A stretch of 64,000 nucleotides of DNA from Actinoplanes philippinensis (GCF_900113015.1 NZ_FONV01000007.1:124001-188000), one strand, 5' to 3'. Shown: positions 17,154 to 25,660, numbered from the stretch's first letter. The notes: generated from the letters alone by a model not told the origin. Program-made: numbers and translations.

Positions 17154-17765
17154 TCAGCCGATCAGGCGCTCGCGGACGGCCTCGATCTCGGCGGTGGTGA
17201 CGCCGTTCTCCCGCAGGTACGCCTCGAGGCCGCCGTAGCGGGTCTCGGCGTGGGCGAGGGTGTGGCTCATCGCGGCGGCGTCGGCGCCCGGGGTGGCGGC
17301 GTAGTCGGCGGCGATGTCGTCCGGGGCGGCGCCGGCCAGGCCGAGCAGGACGGCGGCGAGCAGGCCGGTCCGGTCCCGGCCGCCGTGACAGTGGATGATA
17401 ACGGCGCCCGGCGGGGCGGCGGCGATCTCGCGGACGGCCCGGGCCACGCGGACGCCGTTGTGGTCGAGCATCGGGGCGTAGGTGTGGTCGAGCACCTCGT
17501 AGCCGAGCGGGTCGGACAGCAGCGGCACGTTGCGGTAGTACGGGTCGGCGGCGAACGGGCTCGGGGATGCCTCGCACTCGCGCGGCCAGCGCAGGTCGAG
17601 GATCAGGGCCGGGGGCCGTGCGCGGAGCCGGGCGACAGCGGCCGGGGTCAGCAGGGCGTGGCTGTCGGCGCGGATCAGGGCGTCCTCGCGGAGGCGGCCG
17701 CCGTCACGGATCGGGAGGCCGCCGAGATCGCGGGCGTTCACGCAGTCGGGCCAGTCGAGTCGCAC
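17154..17765 (-). CDS. Tyrosine-protein phosphatase (DUF/PTP Y_phosphatase3 type)
   Basis: 203 aa. The P-loop HCHGGRDRTG contains the nucleophilic Cys and Arg of the cysteine-based phosphatase signature HCxxGxxRT/S. The N-terminus VNARDLGGLPIRDGGRLREDALIRADS and ILDLRWPRECE are typical of the Y_phosphatase3 family (broken here as VNARDLGGLP and ILDLRWPRECE). It dephosphorylates protein tyrosine or possibly phosphoinositide-like substrates. Start GTG 17765 opens VRLDWPDCVN. A TAGGTT -10-like hexamer ends 7 bases before it with no Shine-Dalgarno, so the mRNA may be leaderless. Confidence 0.88.
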   Translation of the reverse strand: MRLDWPDCVNARDLGGLPIRDGGRLREDALIRADSHALLTPAAVARLRARPPALILDLRWPRECEASPSPFAADPYYRNVPLLSDPLGYEVLDHTYAPMLDHNGVRVARAVREIAAAPPGAVIIHCHGGRDRTGLLAAVLLGLAGAAPDDIAADYAATPGADAAAMSHTLAHAETRYGGLEAYLRENGVTTAEIEAVRERLIG

Positions 17766-17861
17766 GGTTCCCAACCTAGCCCGGCGTGTCCTATTGAAGT
17801 TGGGAATCGTTTTCAACGAAGATCGGGGCGTTCCTGTCGTACCGCTGAAAGGAAGTGCCCC

Positions 17862-18254
17862 ATGTCGCTGAACGTCTCCCCCGCCCTGCTCGAGACCGCG
17901 GAACGCGGTGAGGTGAGCGACGCCGAGTTCGTCGACTGTGTCCGGGAGTCGCTGCCCTACGCCTGGGAGGTCGTCAGCTCGGTGATGGCCGACCTGCGCG
18001 TCTCCGGCGGCGACTTCGCCGACCACGAGATCCCGCCGCCGTCGGAGAGCGAGCGCGGGCAACTGTTGCGGGCACTGGCCAGCGACGCCATCCGCGGCGG
18101 GCTGGAGCGGCACTTCGGTGCCCGGCTCGCGTTCCAGAACTGCCACCGGGTGGCCGCCTTCGAGCACACCGCGGTCGGCGGCGAGCGCTGGCAGCGGTTC
18201 GTGTCGCCGCGCGGCCAGCTGCTCAACCAGTCGCCGGAGCTGCGCAACTGCTGA
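17862..18254 (+). CDS. SCO5389-family conserved protein
   Basis: 130 aa, starting at ATG 17862 with AAAGGAAG 6-7 bases upstream. The sequence MSLNVSPALLETAERGEV, SLPYAWEVVSSV, PPPSESERGQLLRALASDA and FQNCHRVAAF matches a small family conserved throughout Streptomyces and relatives, which I recall as the SCO5389 family. Function is unknown. No membrane segment or signal is present. Its stop is only 3 bases from the convergent HAD gene, with no obvious terminator between them. Confidence 0.88.
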   Translation: MSLNVSPALLETAERGEVSDAEFVDCVRESLPYAWEVVSSVMADLRVSGGDFADHEIPPPSESERGQLLRALASDAIRGGLERHFGARLAFQNCHRVAAFEHTAVGGERWQRFVSPRGQLLNQSPELRNC

Positions 18255-18257
18255 CGG

Positions 18258-18917
18258 TCAGAACGTCAGCTCGGCCAGGCTGCCGATCCGGCGCACCTCC
18301 ACGCCGGGGTGTGCGCCGGACCGGTCGAGCAGGACCGCGGGCAAGCCGGCCGCGAGCGCGCCGCGCACGTCCTTCTCCAGCGAGTCGCCGACCATCAGGG
18401 CCGCCGCGGGCGAAAGCCCGAGCAGGTCGACGACGTGCCGGAACGCCCGCGGATCCGGTTTGCCGGCCGGGAGCGACGACGAGGCGACCAGCACGTCGAT
18501 CTCGGACGACAGGCCCAGCCGGTCGAGCTTGCGGCGCTGCTGGCCCTCGTCGCCGTTGGTCAGCACCGCCGCGGTCAGGCCGGCCGCCCGCACCCGGCGC
18601 AGCGCCGGGATCGCGTCGTCGAAGATCGTCCAGCCGGCCTCGTAGCGCTCCAGATAGCCGGCGAACAGCGCGTCGGCCTCGGCATCGGTCAGGTCGGCGG
18701 CCAGGAACTCGCGGACCCGCTCGCGCCGCTGGCCGGCGAAGGTGATCTCCCGGCTCTGATAGCGCGCGTAGTGCCGCTCGGACACCGCGGCCCAGCGCGC
18801 CCGCACGTCCGGCCCGGTGACGCCGACCGTCGCGGCCCAGGCGGCCACCGCCGCGCCGGACGCTGTCACCTGGTCGACGAGCGTGTCGTCCAGATCGAAG
18901 ATCACCGCGCGCATCAT
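18258..18917 (-). CDS. HAD-superfamily hydrolase
   Basis: 219 aa. Motif I is FDLDDTLVD, motif II LTNGD, motif III Lys in PAGKPDPRAF and motif IV MVGDSLEKD, all intact. The cap is helical (subclass I), as in small phosphatases of the YjjG/phosphoglycolate type. The substrate is not predictable. It begins at ATG 18917 within the last codons of the PAP2 gene, so the two are translationally coupled. Confidence 0.92.
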   Translation of the reverse strand: MMRAVIFDLDDTLVDQVTASGAAVAAWAATVGVTGPDVRARWAAVSERHYARYQSREITFAGQRRERVREFLAADLTDAEADALFAGYLERYEAGWTIFDDAIPALRRVRAAGLTAAVLTNGDEGQQRRKLDRLGLSSEIDVLVASSSLPAGKPDPRAFRHVVDLLGLSPAAALMVGDSLEKDVRGALAAGLPAVLLDRSGAHPGVEVRRIGSLAELTF

Positions 18918-19666
18918 CGTTCGGCGAGCCTACCCGGCGCTGTCCCGGCGCGGGGCCGCGGGACGGCCACCGGGACCGGCCGCTGGTGGCGCAGCAGCGC
19001 GTGGGCGGCGGCGAGCAGCACCGACGCGGCGAGCGCGTCGAGCCAGTAGTGGTTGCCGGTGGCGACCACTACCAGCAGCGTGATCAGCGGGTGGAGCAGC
19101 CACAGTGCACGGTAGCGGCCGGTGGTGGCGGCGATCAGGGCGATCGCGACCAGCAGCGCCCAGCCGACGTGCAGGGACGGCATCGCCGCATACTGGTTGG
19201 CGAGCCGGTCGGTCTCCGGCGGGCCGTAGACGGCCGGGCCGTAGAGGCGGCCCAGGTCGAGCATGCCGGCCTCGGTCAGCATCCGCGGGGGCGCGAGGGG
19301 CATCAGGAAATGTACGCCCAGAGCCCCGCCCGTGAGCAGCACGATGACGTTGCGCGTCCACCGGTAGTGGGCGGGCCGCCACCGGTAGAGCCAGATCAGG
19401 CAGGCCGCCGTGGCGGGGAAATGGACGTACGCGTAGTAGCTGTTCGCCGCCTCGACCAGCGTGTCCCAGCCGAGCACCGCCTGCTGGACGGCCGGTTCGC
19501 CGGGGAGCCGCAGCCATCGTTCGGCGTCCCAGAGCGCCCGCGCGTTGCCGAACGCCTCGTCCACGTGGCCGTCGGCGGCGACCCGGGCCACCTTGTAGAC
19601 CAGGAAGAGGCCGGCGACCAGGGCCAGCTCCCGCAGCGCCGGCAATCGTCGGGTGTCGCTCGCCAT
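18914..19666 (-). CDS. PAP2-family membrane phosphatase/transferase
   Basis: 250 aa with about six membrane segments. The phosphatase motifs are in the inositol-phosphotransferase-like arrangement: AMPSLHVGWALL (motif C2, catalytic His) and ATGNHYWLDA (motif C3, His and Asp). The N-terminus has DAERWLRLPGE and NSYYAYVHFPATAACLIWLY, typical of actinobacterial PAP2 proteins related to AUR1. The likely role is dephosphorylation of, or head-group transfer on, a lipid phosphate at the membrane. It is coupled to the downstream HAD gene. Confidence 0.88.
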   Translation of the reverse strand: MASDTRRLPALRELALVAGLFLVYKVARVAADGHVDEAFGNARALWDAERWLRLPGEPAVQQAVLGWDTLVEAANSYYAYVHFPATAACLIWLYRWRPAHYRWTRNVIVLLTGGALGVHFLMPLAPPRMLTEAGMLDLGRLYGPAVYGPPETDRLANQYAAMPSLHVGWALLVAIALIAATTGRYRALWLLHPLITLLVVVATGNHYWLDALAASVLLAAAHALLRHQRPVPVAVPRPRAGTAPGRLAER

Positions 19667-19703
19667 ACCGCCCCCTGTCGATCAAGGGGCATAGCATCCG
19701 CCG

Positions 19704-19724
19704 ATCTTGCAGTTTGTGCAAGAT
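19704..19724. promoter_or_regulatory. ATCTTGCA-N5-TGCAAGAT inverted repeat
   Basis: Perfect 8-bp arms around a 5-base centre, 38 bases upstream of the PAP2 start and downstream of the TPR gene stop. It has neither a U-tract nor high-GC arms, so it looks more like an operator for PAP2-HAD than a terminator, though it could act as a weak hairpin for the TPR gene. Confidence 0.5.
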
Positions 19725-19755
19725 TCACCGGAGAAGCTGTGAGGCAACCCGCCGT

Positions 19756-20760
19756 TCACGTTCGTTCGACGGCGCCCGCGGTCAGCAGCACGGCCACGGC
19801 GGTGGCCACCAGCGCCAGGGTCAGCCAGTGCGGGCTCACGGCGTACCACAGAAGAAGATGGACCGCACCGCTCGCCGCGACCAGCCCGGCGCCGATCGCG
19901 CGCCGCGTGCGCGCCGGCAGCAGGCTCAGGCACAGCCACGGCAGACGTCCCGCCGGCGTCAGCACCCGGATCGCCAGACCCACCGTGACCAGCGCCATCA
20001 CCACCGCCGCACCGCGCGCCAGCAGCAGCGCCGGCGCCCACCAGCGGCCGCCCAGGGTCAGCGCCACCACCACCGGGACACCGGCCGACAGGCCCCGGCG
20101 CAGCCCGGCCAGCAGCCCTCGGACCGGCCAGCTCAGGGCCGGCGCGCCGTACCGGTCGGGGTGGTCGGCGGCCAGCTGCCGCAAGCCGCGCATCGCCTCC
20201 CGGACCCGCAGCTTCTCCGCGTCCAGCACCGCGATCATCCAGCGGCCCTCGGCATCCTCCGGGTCCTCGGCCAGCGCCCGCGCGGCCGCCGCACGGGCCG
20301 CGTCGCGACGGCCGGCGTTGCGTTCCACCTCGGCCAGCGTCATCAGATCCGGCACCGAATGCGGCGCGAGCGTCACCGCGCGGGTGGCCGCGTCCCGGGC
20401 CCCGTCGAACTCCCGGCGCAGCACCAGGCAGCGGGCCAGCGCGCGATGCGGCTCCGGGCGGCCCGGCGCCAGCCGCACCGCCTCCCCGGCCGCCTCCCGA
20501 GCGTCACCGGAGCGGCCCAGCAGCAGCAGGCACTCGGCGCGCTCGATGTGAACCACCGACTGGCCGGGGGCGGCGGCCACGGCGGCGTCGGCGAACTCCA
20601 GGGCGTCCGCGTAGTGGCCCTGCAACCGCCGCAGGCCGGCCAGCAGACCGAGCAGCTCGGCGTCGGCGGGGGTCTCGGCCAGGCCCTCGCGGACCGCCGT
20701 CTCGGCCTGTTCCAGACGGCCGACACCGGCCAGCGCCCGGGCGCGGGCGGCGGCGCTCAT
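19756..20760 (-). CDS. TPR protein with C-terminal membrane segments
   Basis: 334 aa. Residues ~1-185 are tetratricopeptide-like helical repeats (AELLGLLAGLRRLQGHYADAL, AECLLLLGRSGDAREAAGEA and similar, all about 34 residues long). Residues ~210-330 contain about four hydrophobic segments (VVVALTLGGRWWAPALLLA, AAVVMALVTVGLAI, GAVHLLLWYAV, LALVATAVAVLL). It probably presents the TPR array at the cytoplasmic face of the membrane. It lies just downstream of an AAA protein that also begins with a short TPR-like region, suggesting that they work together. Confidence 0.8.
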   Translation of the reverse strand: MSAAARARALAGVGRLEQAETAVREGLAETPADAELLGLLAGLRRLQGHYADALEFADAAVAAAPGQSVVHIERAECLLLLGRSGDAREAAGEAVRLAPGRPEPHRALARCLVLRREFDGARDAATRAVTLAPHSVPDLMTLAEVERNAGRRDAARAAAARALAEDPEDAEGRWMIAVLDAEKLRVREAMRGLRQLAADHPDRYGAPALSWPVRGLLAGLRRGLSAGVPVVVALTLGGRWWAPALLLARGAAVVMALVTVGLAIRVLTPAGRLPWLCLSLLPARTRRAIGAGLVAASGAVHLLLWYAVSPHWLTLALVATAVAVLLTAGAVERT

Positions 20761-20764
20761 CCGG

Positions 20765-20832
20765 CCTCGCGACTCATCGGATGTTGCGCCGGATGAGGCC
20801 GCGCCTCGCGCCTCATCGGATCTTGCGCTTCT
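20765..20832. repeat. 39-bp tandem duplication at the 3' end of the AAA gene
   Basis: A 25-base word beginning CCTCGCG occurs at 20765 and again at 20804 with two mismatches. The second copy covers the end of the AAA gene (codons for KKRKIR and stop), so the first copy is a duplicated gene end lying in the gap before the TPR gene. Confidence 0.8.
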
Positions 20833-22102
20833 TGAGGTAGGCGGCCAGGTCGTCGTAGGCGCCGCTCTCGTTGGCGAACATCGCGACGTTGCGCGCGGTG
20901 GCGAACCAGGCGTCGGTGGACGGGCGCACCTCGCGGGCCGCGGCCAGCATGTCGGCCTGGCCGATCATGCGGATCTCGCCGGTGTCGATCGAGTCGCGCA
21001 TCGCGTACTCGGCGGCGGTCTCGCACAGGTGGGCCAGGTCGGCGCCGGAGTAGTGCTCGGTGGCGGCGGCGACCGCGCCCAGGTCGATGCCGGCGACCGG
21101 GCGGTCCCGCAGGTGGTATTCGAGGATCGCGGCGCGGGCCGGGGCGTCCGGCGGCAGCACGAGCACGGTCCGGTCCAGCCGGCCCGGGCGGCGCAGCGCC
21201 GCGTCGACATCCCACGGCGCGTTGGTCGCGGCGAGCACGAAGACGCCGTCATTACCGCCGTCAACACCGTCAAGTTCAGTCAACAATTGATTCACTACAG
21301 TACGCATGGATGACTGCAGTTGACTGCGCTTGTGGCCGAGCGCGTCGATCTCGTCCAGGAACAGCACGCACGGCGCGTGCCCGCGGGCCGACTCGAACAG
21401 GTCGTGCAGGTTGCGCTCGGAGCTGCCGATCCACATGTTCAGCACGTCGGTGATGCTCAGGCTGATGAACGCGGCGCCCATCTCCCCGGCGACCGCGCGG
21501 GCCAGGAACGTCTTGCCGCACCCGGGCGGGCCGTAGAGCAGCAGGCCGCCGCGCAGGCTCTTGCCGAACAGGCTGCGCAGCTTCGGGTTGCGCAGCGGGC
21601 CGAGGAACGACACCTCCAGCCGCTTCTTCACGTCCGTCATGCCGCCGACGTCGGCGAGGGTGACGGTGGACCGCTCGACGTCGAACGCCCGGTCGGCATG
21701 CCCGCGCACCGGGTCCGGCTCGCCGTCGGCCCGCGCGAACCGCGGCGGCACCACGTCGCCGAACTGCTCCTCCATGGCCGCCCAGTCGATCCCGCTCCGG
21801 TCCGCGGCCTCCCCGGCGGCCGGCGTGGCTGCCGCGCTCTCCGCGGCCTGTTCCTCCGGAGACCCCTTCGGGGGTACGCCCGGAGCACTCCCGGCAACCG
21901 TCCCACCACCCAGAGCACGGGTCATGAGCTGCTGCGCCGCCGCGTTGCCGGGCTCGCGGGCCAGGATCTGAGCGACGTGCCCGATCGCCTCCGGGCCGCG
22001 GCCGGCCGTGACCAGCAGCTCGGCCAGGTGCAGCCGCAGCGGCAGGTCGTCGGGTCGCGCCTCGACGGCGGCCGCCAGGCTGTTGATCAAGGCATCGCTC
22101 AT
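20813..22102 (-). CDS. AAA+ ATPase with N-terminal TPR-like region
   Basis: 429 aa. Residues ~1-65 are a TPR-like helical pair, 66-120 a low-complexity linker, and ~145-400 a classical AAA domain. Walker A is GPPGCGKT, Walker B VLFLDEIDAL, sensor-1 LAATNAPWDVD, arginine finger region RRPGRLDRT. DVGGMTDVKKRLE and SGADLAHLCETAAEYA match the Cdc48/FtsH/spastin class. It probably unfolds or remodels a protein partner. Codons at about 21255-21330 (QLQSSMRTVVNQLLTELDG) are strikingly AT-rich compared with the rest although the protein motif is normal. ATG 22102 is 251 bases from the divergent DivIVA-like gene. Confidence 0.93.
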   Translation of the reverse strand: MSDALINSLAAAVEARPDDLPLRLHLAELLVTAGRGPEAIGHVAQILAREPGNAAAQQLMTRALGGGTVAGSAPGVPPKGSPEEQAAESAAATPAAGEAADRSGIDWAAMEEQFGDVVPPRFARADGEPDPVRGHADRAFDVERSTVTLADVGGMTDVKKRLEVSFLGPLRNPKLRSLFGKSLRGGLLLYGPPGCGKTFLARAVAGEMGAAFISLSITDVLNMWIGSSERNLHDLFESARGHAPCVLFLDEIDALGHKRSQLQSSMRTVVNQLLTELDGVDGGNDGVFVLAATNAPWDVDAALRRPGRLDRTVLVLPPDAPARAAILEYHLRDRPVAGIDLGAVAAATEHYSGADLAHLCETAAEYAMRDSIDTGEIRMIGQADMLAAAREVRPSTDAWFATARNVAMFANESGAYDDLAAYLKKRKIR

Positions 22103-22353
22103 GACAAGCGATTATGCCCGCACGATCGCGTCACCCGGCCGGGGCCACCTCGTGAGGATTCCCCACACTCGCCGCCGACCTGCTCTTATGGGCGCGCGAA
22201 GGGGTGACCGGGGTGCGCTTCCGCCTGCCGAAGTGGCGCCCGGCGGATACGATTCGCCAGCGCCCGTCCACGCCGGACCTCTGTGCCGCCGTGCCGAAAC
22301 AGGTACCCCGGGCGTTGTGCTGGTCGTCAGGGACGCCGGGAAGCGAGGTAAGG

Positions 22354-23028
22354 ATGCCGATCACTCCCGCAGACATTCATAACGTGGATTTCAGGAAGCC
22401 GCCGATCGGCAAGCGCGGCTACGACGAGGAGGAGGTCAATGCTCTTCTCGAGGAAGCGAGCCAGGAGATGCTGCGCCTGCTCGACGAGAACGGGGCGCTG
22501 ACCGCCCGGTTGCGTGAGGTCTCCAGCGGTGCGGCCGACGACATGACCGCCGAGGTGGCCGAGCTGGCCGCCCATCTGCAGTTCATGCGCGAAGGGCTGG
22601 CCCGGGCCGAGCACGAGGCCCGGGAGATGCAGGTCCAGCTGGAGCGGGCGCACGACGAGGCCAGGGCGGCGGCGCAGCCACGGCCCGGCGGCGCCGTCGA
22701 CGACCGGGTGCTGCGGATGGCCCACCGCACCGCCGACGAGCACGTCCGCGACGCCCAGCGCGAGTCGGACGATCTGCTGGTCAGCGCGCGGGCCCAGGCC
22801 GACCAGCTGACCGGCGACGCGATCCGGACGGCCGACACGATCGAGGCCGACGCGCGCCGGCAGCATGCCGAGGCGCTGGACGAGGTGGCCCGCGACCGGG
22901 CCGCGATGGTCGCCGAGATCGAGCGGCTCGACGAGCTGGCCCAGGACTACCGGTCCGCGCTGGGCGACCACGTCGTCCGCCAGCTGCAGGACCTGGAGGG
23001 TGGCACGCCCGCCCTGCCACCGGCCTGA
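22354..23028 (+). CDS. DivIVA/Wag31-like coiled-coil protein
   Basis: 224 aa from ATG 22354 (GAGGTAAGG upstream). The first residues MPITPADIHNVDF and KPPIGKRGYDEEEVNALL are the DivIVA lipid-binding N-domain. A long charged coiled coil follows (ARLREVSS..., AEHEAREMQVQLERAHDEA, and RDAQRESDDLLVSARAQADQ), broken by a short PRPGG linker. Actinobacterial DivIVA proteins sit at curved membrane and organise polar growth. This one is shorter than typical Wag31, so it may be a paralogue rather than the essential copy. Confidence 0.88.
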   Translation: MPITPADIHNVDFRKPPIGKRGYDEEEVNALLEEASQEMLRLLDENGALTARLREVSSGAADDMTAEVAELAAHLQFMREGLARAEHEAREMQVQLERAHDEARAAAQPRPGGAVDDRVLRMAHRTADEHVRDAQRESDDLLVSARAQADQLTGDAIRTADTIEADARRQHAEALDEVARDRAAMVAEIERLDELAQDYRSALGDHVVRQLQDLEGGTPALPPA

Positions 23029-23059
23029 TCAGCGCCGGGCAACTGCCGTACCGAGGGAA

Positions 23060-23088
23060 AAGGCCGCCGTCCAGGAGACGGCGGCCTT
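23060..23088. terminator. Bidirectional hairpin terminator
   Basis: Perfect 12-bp stem AAGGCCGCCGTC (23060-23071) with complement at 23077-23088 and 5-base loop, lying between the convergent DivIVA-like and NlpC/P60 genes. Confidence 0.88.
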
Positions 23089-23099
23089 GCCCGCTGGTG

Positions 23100-24089
23100 T
23101 CACGCAGGCCGGCGGTAGCCGGCGATAGGACCCCGGTCGATCGTGGCCATGCGCACGTGATCGCCCGTCTGTGGTGCGTGGACCACCATGCCGCCACCGA
23201 TGTAGATCGAGACATGGTGCACGTCGGAGTAGTAGAAGACCAGGTCACCCGGCTTCAGATCACTCCGGCTCACCGCCCTGGTGGAGCCCCACTGATCCTT
23301 CGTGTAGTGCTCGAGATGCACGCCGACCGCGGCCCACGCCTCCTGGGTCAGACCCGAGCAGTCGTAGCTGTTCGGGCCCGCCGACCCGAACACGTACGGC
23401 TTGCCGATCAGATCACACGCCTTCTGTGCGGCACGGCCGCCCTTGTCGTTCGTGTAATCCACCGGGCACGGGCCGAGACGCAACGGGCCGTCGTCGGCGT
23501 TCGCCTTGCCGTAGGCGGCGACCCGAAGCTTCTGGAGCTTCGTGATCTCCTTCTCGATGGCGACCTTCTTCGTCCCGAGATCCTTGTCGCGGATCTCGAT
23601 CTCGGACTCGAGCTGGTCGACCTTGGCCTTGTCGGCGGCATACTTGTCGCGGAGCCGGGCGACCTCCGCGATCGACGCCTTCCGGTTGAAGGCGAGCTGG
23701 TCGAGAAGCGTGAGCTTGTCCACCATGCCCGTCGGCGAACCGGTCAGGACCATCGCGTTGACGAGGTTCGGCGAGCCCTGCATGTACGCGTCGACGGCCA
23801 GACCCCGCACCTCCACCATCGCGGCGTCCACCTGCTTCTGCAGCGGGGCCAGCGTCTTCGCCAGCTCCGTCTGCTGCTTGCGCAGCTTGACCAGCTTGGT
23901 GTGGGTGCCGTTGTAGTCCTCGACGACCGGCTCGAGCTGGTTCCACTCCTCGTCGATCTGATCCTCGATCTGCCCGGGAGTGGGCTCGGCATGAGCGACG
24001 GTCGGACCCGTGACCAGGATCCCGGCCGCGGCCACCGCGCAGAGCACGATGCGCATGAGGCCGGCGCGACGCGCGCCAATCCGTTTCAC
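23100..24089 (-). CDS. NlpC/P60 peptidoglycan endopeptidase (RipC-like)
   Basis: 329 aa. A signal peptide ends near VAHA-E35. Residues ~40-195 form a coiled coil of the RipA/RipC type. The C-terminal NlpC/P60 domain has the catalytic Cys244 (NSYDCSGLTQ), His292 (HHVSIYIG) and His304 (MVVHAPQTG). It should cleave D-Glu to diamino-acid bonds in stem peptides during growth or division, outside the membrane. GTG 24089 is used, with AAAGGA about 13 bases upstream; ATG at codon 12 is an alternative. A c-di-AMP riboswitch precedes the gene, so expression likely responds to c-di-AMP. Confidence 0.94.
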   Translation of the reverse strand: MKRIGARRAGLMRIVLCAVAAAGILVTGPTVAHAEPTPGQIEDQIDEEWNQLEPVVEDYNGTHTKLVKLRKQQTELAKTLAPLQKQVDAAMVEVRGLAVDAYMQGSPNLVNAMVLTGSPTGMVDKLTLLDQLAFNRKASIAEVARLRDKYAADKAKVDQLESEIEIRDKDLGTKKVAIEKEITKLQKLRVAAYGKANADDGPLRLGPCPVDYTNDKGGRAAQKACDLIGKPYVFGSAGPNSYDCSGLTQEAWAAVGVHLEHYTKDQWGSTRAVSRSDLKPGDLVFYYSDVHHVSIYIGGGMVVHAPQTGDHVRMATIDRGPIAGYRRPA

Positions 24090-24104
24090 GCTGGTGCGTT
24101 GTCC

Positions 24105-24245
24105 TTTCTTCCCGTTCAGCCGCCGACCGGGTTAGCTGACGGGTTCGGGCGGGAAGTCTGCCCGGCCGCGTCGCCGCGGCTTCACCCCAGGTGCTCGGTT
24201 CCCCGGCTCGCGCCCGGCCTTGCGGTCACGCGCGATTAGGCGGTG
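24105..24245 (-). ncRNA. ydaO-yuaA (c-di-AMP) riboswitch
   Basis: On the minus strand, the leader of the NlpC/P60 gene contains the conserved ydaO blocks in order: GCCGGGGAACCGAG, then GGGGTGAAGCCGC, then GCAGACTTCCCGCCCGAACC, then GTCAGCTAACCCGGTCGGCGG (shortened: GTCAGCTAACCCGG). Such riboswitches bind c-di-AMP and, in actinobacteria, commonly precede cell-wall hydrolase genes; ligand binding normally turns expression off. The outer boundaries are approximate. Confidence 0.9.
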
Positions 24246-24375
24246 GTCCGCCAGATCGGCCGGGTGGCCGATGGGGGGCTGGGCGGACCGGGGACCACCG
24301 TACTCGGATCAAGACGGCAAATGAAGGTCGCACAGCCCGCCGAACTGTACGCAGCGTCACCGATACACTGAGTGT

Positions 24376-25284
24376 CTACAACGGCCAGCTGTTCAGGGCC
24401 CGCGCCAGCCAGGGCACGACGACGATCACGGTGGGTAGTACCAGCAGGCCGGCGGCCCCGGCCACCCCGGCCGCGGTGAGGGCCGCGGAGGCTCCGCCGG
24501 GACCGTCCAGACGGGCCAGCCGGCGGCGCCGGGATTCACCCTCCGGATCGGCGGTCACCTCCTCCGCCAGAGGGACGGCGTCGATCAGCCGCGCCAGCGC
24601 GGCACGCAACGGGGCCGGCCCGGTCCGGCGGCGGGCAGCGTCGTCGGCCACCATCTCCAGCAGCAGATGTACGGCGTCCAGCGGCGCCTTCGACCGCAGC
24701 GGGCCCGGCACCGCCCGGTAGAACGCGGTGAACGACTCCATCACCAGCTCGTGCCGGTGCCGCAGGTGGGCGCGCTCATGGGCGAGGACCGCGTCGACCT
24801 GCTCCCGGTCCAGCGTCCGCAGCACCCCGTCGCTGAGCACCACCCGCGGCTCGCGCCCGGGCACGCAGTAGGCCAGCGGCAGCGCCCCGTCGAGCACCCG
24901 GACCTCCTCGCCGCCCAGGCCCTCGTGGCGCTCCACCCGGTCGAGCAGGTCGACGAGCATCCGGTGCCGGGCGCGGCGGGCGCGGGCACGGGAACTCACC
25001 CGGATCAGCGACACGATCAGCCGGATCACGATGGTCGCGGCCACCGCGAGGGAGAGGAGCAGCGCCGCCACGGTCTCGGGGTGGCGGGCTCCGGCGGCCC
25101 GCGCGACCTCCTCGGGGGCGGCGAGGACCACACCGAGAGCGCAGAGCACGGCGGTGAGCGTCTGCGACTGCCAGAGCAGGACGCCGGCGACCGGGGCGCG
25201 ATCGGTCCACCGGGCGCCCGCCAGGAGTCTCGGCGCCAGCAGCGAGAGCGTCAGCCCGAGGGCGCCGAGCAGGAGGGCGGTCAC
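24376..25284 (-). CDS. M56-family (BlaR1-like) membrane metalloprotease
   Basis: 302 aa. Three N-terminal hydrophobic segments, a cytoplasmic zinc-protease domain with HExxH in LAHERAHLRHRHEL, and a C-terminal membrane segment (LTAAGVAGAAGLLVLPTVIVVV). It lacks the large penicillin-binding sensor domain of true BlaR1. Family members cleave a BlaI-type repressor on signal. It overlaps blaI-like 25281-25634 by four bases, so the two are coupled, and the pair faces the cydABDC operon across shared operators. Confidence 0.9.
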   Translation of the reverse strand: MTALLLGALGLTLSLLAPRLLAGARWTDRAPVAGVLLWQSQTLTAVLCALGVVLAAPEEVARAAGARHPETVAALLLSLAVAATIVIRLIVSLIRVSSRARARRARHRMLVDLLDRVERHEGLGGEEVRVLDGALPLAYCVPGREPRVVLSDGVLRTLDREQVDAVLAHERAHLRHRHELVMESFTAFYRAVPGPLRSKAPLDAVHLLLEMVADDAARRRTGPAPLRAALARLIDAVPLAEEVTADPEGESRRRRLARLDGPGGASAALTAAGVAGAAGLLVLPTVIVVVPWLARALNSWPL

Positions 25285-25634
25285 CGCTCGATGTTACGGG
25301 CCTTCTCGATCGCGGCGCGCAGCGCTTCGGGCGGCAGCTGCCCGACGAAGTAGGCGAGCGCCGCGTCCATGTCGGGGGTGGCGCTGAGCGCGTCGAGCAT
25401 GACGCCTGCGGTCATCTCCTCGCGGGTCTGCGCCGGCGCATACCGGTAGGCGCGGTCGGCGCGCTGCTGGGTGACGAGACCCTTCTTGGCGAGCCGGTCG
25501 AGAACCGTCATCACCGTCGTATACGCCAGATCGCGCTCCCGGCTCAGCAGGTCGTGCACCTGCCGGACGGTGAGCGGCTCGCCCGCGTCCCACAACTTCG
25601 TCATGACCTCACGCTCGAGGTCGTTCCTCGCCAT
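25281..25634 (-). CDS. BlaI/MecI-family transcriptional repressor
   Basis: 117 aa from ATG 25634 (an in-frame GTG three codons earlier is possible). The winged-helix region LEREVMTKLWDAGEPLTVRQVHDLL, TTVMTVLDRLAKKGLV and RYAPAQTREE are typical of BlaI/Pencillinase_R; the first is broken here as LEREVMTKLWD and EPLTVRQVHDLL. Its partner is the coupled M56 protease. Two TACTACG-type inverted repeats in the divergent promoter match the known BlaI TACnACA-like half-sites, so it should repress both itself and cydA. Confidence 0.94.
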   Translation of the reverse strand: MARNDLEREVMTKLWDAGEPLTVRQVHDLLSRERDLAYTTVMTVLDRLAKKGLVTQQRADRAYRYAPAQTREEMTAGVMLDALSATPDMDAALAYFVGQLPPEALRAAIEKARNIER

Positions 25635-25660
25635 GTGACCCACTCTACTTCACCGTGTCG

